Of a stretch of 64,000 nt of DNA, positions 56,453 through 64,000 are shown piece by piece (the first letter of the stretch is position 1; each line of letters starts with the position of its first letter). Made by a program: the position numbers and the translations under genes. The notes beneath the pieces were generated by a model, which was not told where the DNA came from, did no database searches, and saw only the letters and a list, made by a program, of their open reading frames with translations. Origin of the DNA: Nisaea denitrificans DSM 18348 (lineage in GTDB: Bacteria > Pseudomonadota > Alphaproteobacteria > Thalassobaculales > Thalassobaculaceae); the NCBI RefSeq assembly GCF_000426505.1, contig NZ_AUFM01000022.1, positions 1 through 64,000 of the forward strand, in the 5' to 3' direction.

Positions 56453-57692
56453 TCTCCGCCTCCCCGTTCGCATTGACATGCCAGGTCTGGATTCCATTGT
56501 TGTGGTAGATTGAATTCTCGCCACGGACGGCACGTAGCTCGTTCTTGGTCGGCTGCACGTAACCGGTGCTGTCGACGGCACGCGACTGCAGCAGCAGCGG
56601 GCTGCCGTCCCAATCGAACTCGTAATAGAAGCGGTGCATCGACTTGTCCCAGGACGGCCCGTCGATCCGCGCCTGATGCCAGTTGCGGCCGCCATCGGTG
56701 GTTACGTGCACTTCCTTTATGGTACCGCGCCCGGACCAGGCGACACCTGTAATGATGGTCTTGCCTTTGCCGTGCAGGATCGGCGCCTGCGGGCTCGGGT
56801 TTGTGATCACCGACTTGGCGTCCATCTCCCAGGTAAAGCGACGCGCTTTCCCGTTTGCCATGAGATCGGTGTATTTCGAGGTTTCCTCGCGATGGTGCCA
56901 AGGCATGTCGCCGACTTCGATGCGGCGCAGCCACTTCACCCACATATTGCCTTCCCAGCCCGGTACCACCAGACGCACCGGATAACCCTGTTCCGGCCGC
57001 AGCGCCTCGCCGTTCATGGCAAAGGCGACCAGACAGTCGTCGAGGGCCTTCTCGATCGGCACGGAGCGGGTCATGGCCGCTGCGTCCGCGCCTTCGGGCA
57101 TGATCCATTTGGCGTTGGTCTTGAGGCCGGCTTCCTCGAGGATCGTCTTCAGCGGGATGCCGGTATAGATGACATTGTGGATCATGCCGTGGGTGAACTG
57201 ACAGCCGTTCAGCTGCGCGCCGCGCCACTCCATGCCGCTGTTAGCCGCACACTCCAGGAAATAGGCGCGGTTCTCACGGGGGAAACGCTTCAGGTCCGCC
57301 ATGGTGAAGACAAGCTCGCGCTCGACCAGTCCATTGATCATCAGCCGGTACTTGGCCGGATCAACCTCCGCGACGCCGCTGTGATGGCGCTCAAAGCAAA
57401 GGCCGTTCGGCGTGATCACGCCGTCGAGCTCGTGCAGAGGGGTGAAATTGATCGAGCTCACCGGGTCCGCGGTCAGCCAGGGAACGTTCCGGCGGCGAAC
57501 ATGGGCCTCATAGGGTGACGGCGTGCCGTAGGGCTTTACGTCAACGCCTTCGCCAAGCTCGTTTGCCCAGGGCTGAACCTCAAGGATCGCGGGATCGCCT
57601 GCGGCCAATGCCGGCGCCGCGGCGAGTGCGCCACCGGCAGCCAGGCCGCCCTTCAGGAAGGTTCTGCGTGAGGTTGGTGTCTTCTCAGTCAT
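56436..57692 (-). CDS. soxC: SoxC, molybdenum subunit of sulfane dehydrogenase
   Basis: 418 residues with Tat signal TSRRTFLKGGLAAGGALAAAP. Sulfite-oxidase-type fold: VPWLTADPVSSINFTPLHELDGVITPNGLCFERHHSG, FLECAANSGMEWRGAQ (its Cys corresponds to the molybdenum ligand), and RLVVPGWEGNMWVKWLRRIEVGD. It binds molybdopterin and works with SoxD on SoxY-bound sulfur. GGAG lies 8 bp before ATG 57692. Confidence 0.94.
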   Translation of the reverse strand: MTEKTPTSRRTFLKGGLAAGGALAAAPALAAGDPAILEVQPWANELGEGVDVKPYGTPSPYEAHVRRRNVPWLTADPVSSINFTPLHELDGVITPNGLCFERHHSGVAEVDPAKYRLMINGLVERELVFTMADLKRFPRENRAYFLECAANSGMEWRGAQLNGCQFTHGMIHNVIYTGIPLKTILEEAGLKTNAKWIMPEGADAAAMTRSVPIEKALDDCLVAFAMNGEALRPEQGYPVRLVVPGWEGNMWVKWLRRIEVGDMPWHHREETSKYTDLMANGKARRFTWEMDAKSVITNPSPQAPILHGKGKTIITGVAWSGRGTIKEVHVTTDGGRNWHQARIDGPSWDKSMHRFYYEFDWDGSPLLLQSRAVDSTGYVQPTKNELRAVRGENSIYHNNGIQTWHVNANGEAENVEIS

Positions 57693-57712
57693 CTTTCCGT
57701 CTCCGGCCCGGT

Positions 57713-59404
57713 CTATCCGGCAGTTGTCTTCACGGCTGAATTCGGGGTGATCTCGATCCGTCCCTTGCGAGCGACATATTGCTCGACAAGGTCATAGATC
57801 GGCGGCCCCTCGGTACCCTCGTTTACCGACGCCCAGCCCGCGACCACGTAGGACTTGCCCGGGTCGATGGCCTCGCCGGTCTTTAGCAGGGTCATTCCTG
57901 ATATACGGCTGCCGATCGGCTTGTTGACGTCGATCGAGTAGCCCATGCCGCCGACACGCACCATGTCGCCGCCCTGCTGATAGTAGGGGTCGGGATTGAA
58001 CAGATTATCGGCGACATCCTCGAGGATGGTGTGGATCAGCTCGCCCGTCATCTCGCTGCGATAGACGTTGGGATAGGTCATCGCCGTCGCGCCATAAATG
58101 TCCTCGCGGGTGATGTCGTCGCCCGGCAGCAGGCTCGGCCCCCAGCGGAAGCCCGGCGAAAGCGCGATATCGGCTTCGCGTTCCTCCAGCAGGGCCTGGC
58201 AGATCAGGTCATCCCAGGTGCCGTTGAAATTCCCGCGCCGATACAGCAGTGATTCGGTCTGACCGATCACCTCGCCCAGCTCCGCCTTGAACGGGGCCCG
58301 CTGAGCATCGACCAGAGCGGTCATTTCAGGATCCGGTGCGATCACGTCCGAGAAGATCGGGATCAAGCGGAACTTGAAGCCCTTCACGCCACCGTCGCGG
58401 ACATCAAGATCGAGCCGGGAGACGAACTTGCTGTGGGAGCCGGACGCAACAATCAGCGTATTGCCGACCTGGACCGGCTCCGGCAGGGCGTCATGCGTAT
58501 GCCCCGACAGGATGACATCGATGCCCTCGACCTGGCTCGCCATCTTGCGGTCTACGTCGAACCCGTTATGGGACAGCACAACGACCAATTCGGCGCCATC
58601 ACCGCGCACTTCCTCGACCACCTCGCGCATGCGCTGCTCGCGGATGCCGAAGGAAAGGTTCGGGAACATCCAGCCCGGATTGGCGATCGGCAGATACGGG
58701 AAGGCCTGACCGATGACGGCGATCTTGACGCCGCCGCGCTCAAAAATCTTGTGGGAGTCGTATGCCGGCTCGTTCCATTCACTGTCGAAGATGTTCGCGC
58801 CAAGGAAGGGGAACGGCAGTTCATCGACAATCTCGGTCACCCGGTCGATGCCGTAGGTGAACTCCCAGTGCGAGGTCATCGCATCCGGCTTCAGCGCGTT
58901 CATGACATTCACCATGTCCTGCCCCTGCGTGCGCAAGGCGGTCATGGAGCCGTGCCAGGTGTCGCCGCCGTCGAGGAACAGCGCGTCCGGCCGGTCGGCA
59001 CGGATTGACTTCAGGACCGTGGAGATCCGGTCGAAGCCGCCGATCTGGCCATATTCACGGGCGAGGGCGACAAAATCCTCGGAGGTCAACGCGTAGGCCT
59101 CGGGTGTGCCGGCTTTCAGACCATACGCATCGAGAAACTTCTTGCCGGAAATGTGCGGCGGCAGGCCTGCAGACTCACCGACCCCGATATTGATCGACGG
59201 CTCACGAAACCAGACCGGCATGAGCTGGGCATGACAGTCAGTGAGGTGCACCAGGGTGACATTGCCGGTGGTCTCGAAGTCCAGCAGCTGATTCTGGGTA
59301 AGGCGCTGCTGTGCGGCGAGCTGGGCCCAGTTCCCGAAACCGCTCAGACCGACGATTGCAGAGGCGGCAAACGACGTCTGGAGGAAATCGCGGCGCGACA
59401 ACAT
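57713..59404 (-). CDS. soxB: SoxB, thiosulfohydrolase
   Basis: 563 residues from ATG 59404 with AGGAG upstream. Tat signal LSRRDFLQTSFAASAIVGLSGFG. Dinuclear manganese 5'-nucleotidase fold: VHLTDCHAQLMPVWFREPS, LFLDGGDTWHGS, SHWEFTYG, VLSHNGFDVDRK, and ILSGHTHDALPEP. It hydrolytically releases sulfate from SoxY-S-thiosulfonate. Gene order A-B-C and length are standard. Separated from soxA by a 143-bp gap holding a hairpin. Confidence 0.96.
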   Translation of the reverse strand: MLSRRDFLQTSFAASAIVGLSGFGNWAQLAAQQRLTQNQLLDFETTGNVTLVHLTDCHAQLMPVWFREPSINIGVGESAGLPPHISGKKFLDAYGLKAGTPEAYALTSEDFVALAREYGQIGGFDRISTVLKSIRADRPDALFLDGGDTWHGSMTALRTQGQDMVNVMNALKPDAMTSHWEFTYGIDRVTEIVDELPFPFLGANIFDSEWNEPAYDSHKIFERGGVKIAVIGQAFPYLPIANPGWMFPNLSFGIREQRMREVVEEVRGDGAELVVVLSHNGFDVDRKMASQVEGIDVILSGHTHDALPEPVQVGNTLIVASGSHSKFVSRLDLDVRDGGVKGFKFRLIPIFSDVIAPDPEMTALVDAQRAPFKAELGEVIGQTESLLYRRGNFNGTWDDLICQALLEEREADIALSPGFRWGPSLLPGDDITREDIYGATAMTYPNVYRSEMTGELIHTILEDVADNLFNPDPYYQQGGDMVRVGGMGYSIDVNKPIGSRISGMTLLKTGEAIDPGKSYVVAGWASVNEGTEGPPIYDLVEQYVARKGRIEITPNSAVKTTAG

Positions 59405-59507
59405 GACATGAGGCTCCTTCAGCAAGTCCCGTTTCGGGACACAATTCTCCCAGCTGAAACGCTCTGCATTTCAGGCAAAGGAGCAGATAAAGCGTTTAAA
59501 CTCCGAC

Positions 59508-59540
59508 CGTGTCCGGAGCCCTCGACGGACCCCGGACACG
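59508..59540 (-). other. Hairpin between soxA and soxB
   Basis: CGTGTCCGG (59508-59516) and CCGGACACG (59532-59540) make a 9-bp stem around 15 nt, just 8 bp past the soxA stop. No T-run follows, so processing, protection of the upstream XYZA message, or partial attenuation is more likely than full termination. Confidence 0.45.
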
Positions 59541-59547
59541 AACCGGA

Positions 59548-60390
59548 TCAGTTACGCAGCGCCGGTGTTTCGACCGAGAGGCCTTCACCACGCGATGCAA
59601 GATAGAGTTCAAGGGCGGTAAACTCGTCTGAGCCGCGCTTGAATGGTGTTGCGCGGATATTGTCCATGCAACCTTTGAAACGGCGGTGGATCGAGCCCAT
59701 GCCCTGCCACTTCAGACGGTAGACCGGGAAGCCGTTGATCTGCCCTTGGCTGAGATGGTCGGCCCGGATCATGTTGCCGTAATTGTTCTCGTGGCAATGG
59801 GCACACGACATGTCGAGCTGGCCGACGCGGGTGTAGTAAAGTTCCTCACCCCGCTTCCACCAGTCGGCGGCCGGACCGTCGACCTTCACCTTCACGGGCA
59901 TGCCGCGGGATTGCAGGCCGATATAGGCAGTCATCGCCAGCATCTCCTGGCTTTCCCATTTCCACGGTTTGGCCTTCTGATGCTCTTCGCGGGACCAGTT
60001 GATGTGATCCTCAAGCGCGAACAGCGTCTTCTTGCCATCGTGCCATTTCGGCATTGAGGCCCGCAGACCCTTCATGCTTTCAGCGGCATCGCCGTGGCAG
60101 TCTGCGCAGGACTTTCCATCCGCACCGTCGGCGGTTTCCCACAACTCCGAGCCGTATTCGGCAAAGATCATTGCCGGGTTCTCGAAATCGTCGGTCTGCA
60201 GTTCCTGGGTTTCATCGTTACGGAACCGCCAGCCGGACAGGATTTCCGACAGGGGTGAGTCCGCCGGTGCGTCCAGCTTGGTGACAAAGGCCTGACCGTC
60301 AACCACCAGCTCGGCATCTTCGTTGGCCAACGCCACGTTAGCCGTGGCCGCGAAGAGTCCGATGACTCCCATTGCCAAGAGTTTTTTCAT
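59548..60390 (-). CDS. soxA: SoxA, L-cysteine S-thiosulfotransferase subunit
   Basis: 280 residues from ATG 60390 (GGGAGG upstream). Sec signal ends near VALAN (residue 23). Two CxxCH sites, CADCH (95-99) and CAHCH (196-200), make it the diheme type. The cysteine in RRFKGCMDN (Cys241) occupies the position of the active-site persulfide/heme-ligand cysteine. With SoxX it joins thiosulfate to SoxY. Periplasmic. Confidence 0.95.
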   Translation of the reverse strand: MKKLLAMGVIGLFAATANVALANEDAELVVDGQAFVTKLDAPADSPLSEILSGWRFRNDETQELQTDDFENPAMIFAEYGSELWETADGADGKSCADCHGDAAESMKGLRASMPKWHDGKKTLFALEDHINWSREEHQKAKPWKWESQEMLAMTAYIGLQSRGMPVKVKVDGPAADWWKRGEELYYTRVGQLDMSCAHCHENNYGNMIRADHLSQGQINGFPVYRLKWQGMGSIHRRFKGCMDNIRATPFKRGSDEFTALELYLASRGEGLSVETPALRN

Positions 60391-60415
60391 GCCATCCTCC
60401 CATGTCTCCGTTCGT

Positions 60416-60745
60416 TCACGCGACGGAGATCTTTTTCTCGATGTCGTAGACGGAACCGTCATCATCGGTCCATTCGAACCGCATGGTTCCGGATTCCGTC
60501 AGCTTGACCGAGAACTCGACATAGGGGTTCGCGGCGACGGCAGGTTCCATATCCATCCAGAACACGTCCGTGCCGTTATATTTGGCAACGAACTTGTTGA
60601 TGATCTTGCGCGGGATCAACTTACCGGTCTTCCGGTCCTTGCGTTGACCCGACTCCATCGGATGGCTGATCAGGGTCTTGATCGTGATTGCCTCACCGGC
60701 CTTGGCCTTTTTAGGCACTTTCACGCGGGGTTTGATTTTCGCCAT
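60416..60745 (-). CDS. soxZ: SoxZ, sulfur-carrier partner subunit
   Basis: 109 residues without signal peptide; SoxZ is exported piggyback with the Tat-directed SoxY. Typical immunoglobulin-like SoxZ sequence: RVKVPKKAKAGEAITIKTLISHPMESGQRKD, KIINKFVAKYNGTDVFWMDMEPAVAANPYVEF, RFEWTDDDGSVY. It follows soxY by 19 bp. Confidence 0.95.
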   Translation of the reverse strand: MAKIKPRVKVPKKAKAGEAITIKTLISHPMESGQRKDRKTGKLIPRKIINKFVAKYNGTDVFWMDMEPAVAANPYVEFSVKLTESGTMRFEWTDDDGSVYDIEKKISVA

Positions 60746-60764
60746 GATTCTGTTTCCTCCGTCC

Positions 60765-61187
60765 TCAGCCGCCGCAGCCGCCGATCGTTACCTTGACTTC
60801 GCGCCGGGCCATTTTCGTCGACCCGTCTGCCATTTTCGCCACCGCAACGATGTCCTGCGTGCCCGCGAGACGAATACGCGTGGAGGCGCGGCTCTCGGCA
60901 CACATTTCGGTAAAGTGGAACGTTCCTACACCGGGGCTCGGATTGCCCGCAGCAAGGACCATGATTGACGTAGCGCCCGCAGCGGCCACTTCGATCGGTA
61001 CGGTATTCCCGTTCTCGGCAATTTCCGGAGCGCCGATCTCAACACCACCTGTTTCCGGCATACCGCCGGCGAATTTCTTGATAGCCGCCTCTACCGCATC
61101 TTCACTTGCGTTAGCCGGCATCTGAATCAGGCCGACCGCGGCAAGTCCGGCGGCAAGCGCGAACATGTCACGCCTTGTCATCTCCAT
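60765..61187 (-). CDS. soxY: SoxY, covalent sulfur-carrier protein
   Basis: 140 residues. Tat signal MTRRDMFALAAGLAAVGLI, then the SoxY fold, ending in the defining GGCGG swinging arm (Cys138) that carries the sulfur intermediates. GGAGG is upstream of ATG 61187; ATG 61181 is also in frame. It pairs with SoxZ in the periplasm and passes its substrate among SoxXA, SoxB and SoxCD. Confidence 0.96.
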   Translation of the reverse strand: MEMTRRDMFALAAGLAAVGLIQMPANASEDAVEAAIKKFAGGMPETGGVEIGAPEIAENGNTVPIEVAAAGATSIMVLAAGNPSPGVGTFHFTEMCAESRASTRIRLAGTQDIVAVAKMADGSTKMARREVKVTIGGCGG

Positions 61188-61245
61188 TGGGCATTCCTCC
61201 GTTTATCGTAGCGTCGCGGTGACACATAAGGTCCACCGCACGGCC

Positions 61246-61704
61246 TTATTCCTCTTTCAACGTCATCAGGTAAGCGACGACATCCTCAACCTGCTGAGCC
61301 GACAGAACCGTCTTGCCTGCGAATTTCTTGGCGACCCGATTGAGGCCGGCATCACGGTAGAAACCGGGCATGATGGTTTCCGGCGAAAGCGCTTCCTTGG
61401 AATTGACGACAATCGCCCGAAGCTCAGCGGCAGACCAGCGGCCAGCCACCCCGTCGAGAGGCGGCCCCACTTCACCATGATAGGGCTGATCGGCCAGATC
61501 GGAATTCACATGGCAGGCCAGGCAATTGCCGAGCTTGCGACCCATGAACCATTGACGTCCCTTGACGGGATCGCCCGGTTTGTCAGTCAGCGCCTGCGCG
61601 ATCGCACCATCGACGATCTTCACATCCGCAGGCTTAACCGTCTCGGCCGAGACGCCCGAAATACCAAGCATCAACGCCAGCACGGTGGTGACAGCAATCC
61701 TCAT
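61246..61704 (-). CDS. soxX: SoxX, monoheme cytochrome subunit of SoxXA
   Basis: 152 residues from ATG 61704, preceded by GGGAGGAG; upstream in-frame starts lie in the leader region. Signal peptide cleaves near VSAET (residue 20). One heme site CLACH (61-65) with GEVGPPLDGVAGRW and a distal IMPGFYRDAG methionine as probable sixth ligand. Forms the thiosulfate-loading complex with SoxA. First gene of the soxXYZABCDEF block, with an operator-like palindrome upstream. Confidence 0.95.
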   Translation of the reverse strand: MRIAVTTVLALMLGISGVSAETVKPADVKIVDGAIAQALTDKPGDPVKGRQWFMGRKLGNCLACHVNSDLADQPYHGEVGPPLDGVAGRWSAAELRAIVVNSKEALSPETIMPGFYRDAGLNRVAKKFAGKTVLSAQQVEDVVAYLMTLKEE

Positions 61705-61785
61705 CACCGGATCTCCTCCCATTTTTTTTGTCGGTACAGCGCTTTGGCTGACCTTTGAATTTAGGAAATCGTAAAACTCGCTTAG

Positions 61786-61825
61786 ACGCAACAACAAATT
61801 CATATCTTTGAATTTGTTGTTGCGT
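61786..61825. promoter_or_regulatory. Operator in the soxW-soxX gap (ATTC-N8-GAAT palindrome)
   Basis: Two perfect 16-bp arms (61786-61801 and 61810-61825) flank an 8-nt spacer; the core ATTC-N8-GAAT is at 61798-61813. This equals the consensus of persulfide-sensing ArsR repressors (SqrR/SoxR type). On the minus strand TTGTTG (61797-61792) and TACGAT (61773-61768), 18 bp apart, could be a soxX promoter overlapped by the palindrome. Confidence 0.75.
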
Positions 61826-61864
61826 TACAGGCATGTGCCTTCTTGAGGCATCATCCGGTCGTTC

Positions 61865-62431
61865 CTACTGCGTCTTCTGCTGTTCCAGGAAACGGCGGGC
61901 ATGATACTTCTGAAAGTGCTCCTCGCCCTCGTAGCCTTTCTCCCGAATCCAGCCGAACATGTTCAACGTGGTCCATTTTCCAAAGGCCCCGGGCATCGTC
62001 GCGACTGCGGCTGCGCCGGCATTGCCGGTTTCGGGTACCTCCTCCGGCATGAAAAGGATCGTCGGCGTGAAAACCACGCCCCACCGTTTTGCCATATCCT
62101 TTTCAGGCAGGGCGGTGCCATCCAGGTCGGTCACCTCCTCGTCGCCGAAAAGATTGTACTGAACCACGACAAAGTTCGACTTGATGAACTCGACGACTTC
62201 CGGATCTGACAACGGCCCCTCATGCAGCTGCTTGCAGTAAATGCAACCGCGCTGCTCGAAGATCATGGCCAGCCGCTTACCCTGGCTTTCGGCGTCCGCG
62301 ATATCCTCGGCCACATCCTTGAAAGAGACTGTAAACCAGGGCTTCTTGTGAAGACCGTCCTCACCGACCTCGGCCAATGCCGGGGGAATGATCAGCAAGG
62401 CTGCGAGAAGTCCAAAAATCACACGCGTCAT
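61865..62431 (-). CDS. soxW: SoxW, periplasmic thioredoxin-like protein
   Basis: 188 residues from ATG 62431, just after soxV with GGAG upstream. Signal peptide ends near PALAEV (residue 20). Thioredoxin-like fold with redox pair CIYC (Cys63, Cys66) in MIFEQRGCIYCKQLH, VVVQYNLFGDEEV, and a cis-proline FTPTILFMP. It receives electrons from SoxV and keeps periplasmic Sox thiols reduced. The order soxV-soxW-soxX is that of Paracoccus. Confidence 0.9.
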   Translation of the reverse strand: MTRVIFGLLAALLIIPPALAEVGEDGLHKKPWFTVSFKDVAEDIADAESQGKRLAMIFEQRGCIYCKQLHEGPLSDPEVVEFIKSNFVVVQYNLFGDEEVTDLDGTALPEKDMAKRWGVVFTPTILFMPEEVPETGNAGAAAVATMPGAFGKWTTLNMFGWIREKGYEGEEHFQKYHARRFLEQQKTQ

Positions 62432-62442
62432 GTCCTGTCTCC

Positions 62443-63177
62443 TCATCCGATGGTTCCGAATACCGGGAAAGTGTCGATCATCCACTGGGCAATAACGCCG
62501 ACCGTGTTGGTGCCGATCAGGGCGGCAAAGACCAGCAGCGTGGCGCCAATGCCCTTCTCGACAACAGCAACGTAACGGCGGACCGATTTCATCCACTGCA
62601 TGAAAGGCCCAAAAAAGAAGGCCGCGAGGATGAATGGCAAGGTCATGCCGATGCCATAGCCGAACAGCAGGAAAGCACCTTGCTGGACCGTTTCAGCGGC
62701 TCCCGCACTGAACAGGATCATCGCCAGAACCGGTCCGACGCAAGGGGTCCAGCCAAAAGCGAAGGCAAGCCCGACCAGATAGGGGCCGATCATCCCGGCC
62801 GGGGCCGCGACATCCATCCGGGCCTGCCTGTACAGCAGCGGTATTTTCACCCAGCCAAGGAAATGCAGTCCCATGGCGGCGATTACGATCGCTGCGCCAT
62901 AGCGCAGAATGTCGAAATACTCGCGCAGCTGCTGTCCGAACGCCGACGCGCTGGCGCCGAGGCCGACAAACACCGTAATAACCCCGGCCGAGAACAGAAT
63001 GGAGGAGAGCACAACCTTCCGGCGCGCGGCTCCGTCGCTTTCCCGCTCTTCGAGCTCGTTCATCGATACCCCGGCCATATAGCAGAGATAGAACGGGACG
63101 ATTGGCAGGATGCATGGGGTCAGAAAAGATGCCAACCCGGCAACAAACGCGCCGCCAATCCCTATATCGAAGCCCAT
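62443..63177 (-). CDS. soxV: SoxV, CcdA-type thiol-electron transporter
   Basis: 244 residues with six spans. Paired CcdA-like redox cysteines lie in ASFLTPCILPIVPFYLCY near residue 17-35 and AFGWTPCVGPVLAMILFSAG near 150. It carries reductant from cytoplasmic thioredoxin across the membrane to SoxW (and SoxS). First gene of the leftward sox operon, divergent from soxS. Confidence 0.93.
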   Translation of the reverse strand: MGFDIGIGGAFVAGLASFLTPCILPIVPFYLCYMAGVSMNELEERESDGAARRKVVLSSILFSAGVITVFVGLGASASAFGQQLREYFDILRYGAAIVIAAMGLHFLGWVKIPLLYRQARMDVAAPAGMIGPYLVGLAFAFGWTPCVGPVLAMILFSAGAAETVQQGAFLLFGYGIGMTLPFILAAFFFGPFMQWMKSVRRYVAVVEKGIGATLLVFAALIGTNTVGVIAQWMIDTFPVFGTIG

Positions 63178-63223
63178 TTTGAGCCCATTTTCTTATCTTC
63201 CCCGAACGTTTCCTCGACCGTAC

Positions 63224-63252
63224 TTGCGGTCAACATATTCTCACATTAGAAT
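63224..63252. promoter_or_regulatory. soxS promoter with overlapping ATTC-N8-GAAT operator (soxS-soxV gap)
   Basis: ATTC (63237-63240), 8 bp, GAAT (63249-63252) is the same pattern as in the soxW-soxX gap. On the plus strand TTGCGG (63224-63229), a 17-bp spacer and TAGAAT (63247-63252) form a sigma-70-like promoter, so a repressor bound here would cover the -10 element. Confidence 0.7.
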
Positions 63253-63260
63253 TTGTTATT

Positions 63261-63680
63261 ATGTTCCATGCTCCGTTACGACAAAGCAAGAAATTGTTGG
63301 CGGCTGCCGCGATGGCGGTGCTTGCCATGAGTCTTGCCAGCCACACCGCACCGGCCGCCGCTGGCAACGAGCTGCTCATGGTTGAACAGACGGGCTGTGA
63401 ATGGTGCGAGGCCTGGAATGAAGAAATCGGCGGAATCTATCATCTGACGGACGAGGGTAAACGCGCGCCGTTGCGCCGACAGGACCTGTTCGATACTTGG
63501 CCAGCCGACATAACGATCAAGGGATCGGTGCACTTCACGCCGACCTTCATTTTACTGGACAACGGAACGGAGACCGGCCGGATCGAAGGCTATCCGGGTG
63601 ATGATTTCTTCTGGCCGATGCTCGTCCGGCTCCTCGACAAAAACAAGCGGACAAACCCGCTCAAGGAAGGAAACGACTGA
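63261..63680 (+). CDS. soxS: SoxS, periplasmic thioredoxin-like protein
   Basis: 139 residues with signal peptide (KKLLAAAAMAVLAMSLASHT, cleavage near PAAAG, residue 34). Redox pair CEWC (Cys46, Cys49) in MVEQTGCEWCEAWNEEI, and VHFTPTFILLDNG with the cis-proline. SoxS reactivates SoxY by reducing blocked thiols. No ribosome-binding site precedes ATG 63261, and the predicted promoter would begin transcription at or beside the start codon. Divergent from soxV, as in Paracoccus soxRS. Confidence 0.85.
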   Translation: MFHAPLRQSKKLLAAAAMAVLAMSLASHTAPAAAGNELLMVEQTGCEWCEAWNEEIGGIYHLTDEGKRAPLRRQDLFDTWPADITIKGSVHFTPTFILLDNGTETGRIEGYPGDDFFWPMLVRLLDKNKRTNPLKEGND

Positions 63681-64000
63681 TGAAAAAGACCATTCTAGCA
63701 TGTGCCGCCCTGGCCACCCTGCTGGCGCTCACACCGTTCCATCCGTCAAAAGCTCAGAACGCCGAAGCACTTGTCACCTACGAGTCGATGAAGCCCGAGG
63801 TCGCCCTCAATCTCGCGCAAGCCGCACTGAAGATTTGCGGTGAGGCCGGCTATCAGGTGGCTGTTGCCGTTGTCGACCGGACGGGCCTGACCCAGGTTCT
63901 CCTGCGAGACCGTTTCGCCGGGCCGCACACAGTATCAACAGCGACCCGCAAGGCCTGGACCGCAGTGAGTTTCCGCGCGTCGACTTTGGAATTGTCTTCC
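63680..64000 (+). CDS. GlcG/HbpS-like heme-binding protein (3' end outside window)
   Basis: 107 codons visible. Signal peptide MKKTILACAALATLLALTPF followed by MKPEVALNLAQAALKICGEAGYQVAVAVVDRTG and VLLRDRFAGPHTVSTATRKAWTAVSF, the opening of GlcG/HbpS (DUF336) proteins. HbpS is an extracellular heme- and redox-sensing protein; other members have no proven role. ATG 63680 shares one base with the soxS stop (TGATG), so the two genes are coupled and this one belongs to the soxS transcript. It continues past the right edge. Confidence 0.82.
   Translation, partial: MKKTILACAALATLLALTPFHPSKAQNAEALVTYESMKPEVALNLAQAALKICGEAGYQVAVAVVDRTGLTQVLLRDRFAGPHTVSTATRKAWTAVSFRASTLELSS

Overview
The window is a GC-rich (roughly 60-65%) stretch of bacterial chromosome, most likely from a marine-type alphaproteobacterium. 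The reasons are a Paracoccus-style sox operon, a TRAP transporter, PuuA/PuuB polyamine genes, a CaiB-type CoA transferase, and very dense operons with many ATGA/GTGA/TGATG overlaps. The species cannot be fixed from sequence alone. I recognised no tRNA, rRNA, CRISPR array, prophage or insertion sequence.

Region 1 (1-12.7 kb) is a non-ribosomal peptide island. A leftward NRPS (C-A-T, running off the left edge) has a predicted serine pocket. A rightward run diverges from it: a small membrane protein, MbtH, a type II thioesterase, a secreted protein, an outer-membrane barrel, an autotransporter GDSL esterase, a DUF697 protein, a small membrane protein, a SyrD/PvdE-type peptide exporter and an SPFH protein. 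Together these look like synthesis, proof-reading and export of a serine-containing peptide.

Region 2 (12.9-21.2 kb) is one leftward catabolic operon: TRAP transporter, 17beta-HSD10-like SDR, crotonase, MarR regulator, feruloyl-CoA-synthase-like ligase, amidohydrolase and DUF3237. A perfect 19-bp palindrome lies in front of it. Uptake and side-chain degradation of hydroxycinnamates or similar aryl acids is the best guess. Region 3 (21.3-26.9 kb) has a ketosteroid-dehydrogenase-like flavoprotein divergent from an IclR-led operon (TIM-barrel isomerase, EthD-like protein, NAD-epimerase, NTF2-like protein) of unknown substrate.

Region 4 (26.9-49.2 kb) is mixed metabolism: flavin reductase, Na+/alanine symporter plus Usp, FumC, SDR/DCC pair, MFS carrier, CoA transferase, Orn/Lys/Arg decarboxylase facing PuuA-PuuB, ferric-reductase-like membrane protein with a gene remnant, a GntR-regulated TPP-enzyme/CoA-ligase operon, an intradiol-dioxygenase-like protein and a beta-CASP hydrolase.

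Region 5 (49.6-64 kb) is sulfur oxidation: a periplasmic rhodanese, then leftward soxVW-XYZABCDEF followed by a YeeE/YedE transporter and a membrane spermidine-synthase-like fusion. Divergently, soxS and a GlcG/HbpS-like gene run off the right edge. Two ATTC-N8-GAAT palindromes sit exactly in the soxS-soxV and soxW-soxX gaps, the two places where SoxR acts in Paracoccus. An ArsR-type SoxR/SqrR is therefore predicted, but its gene is not in the window.
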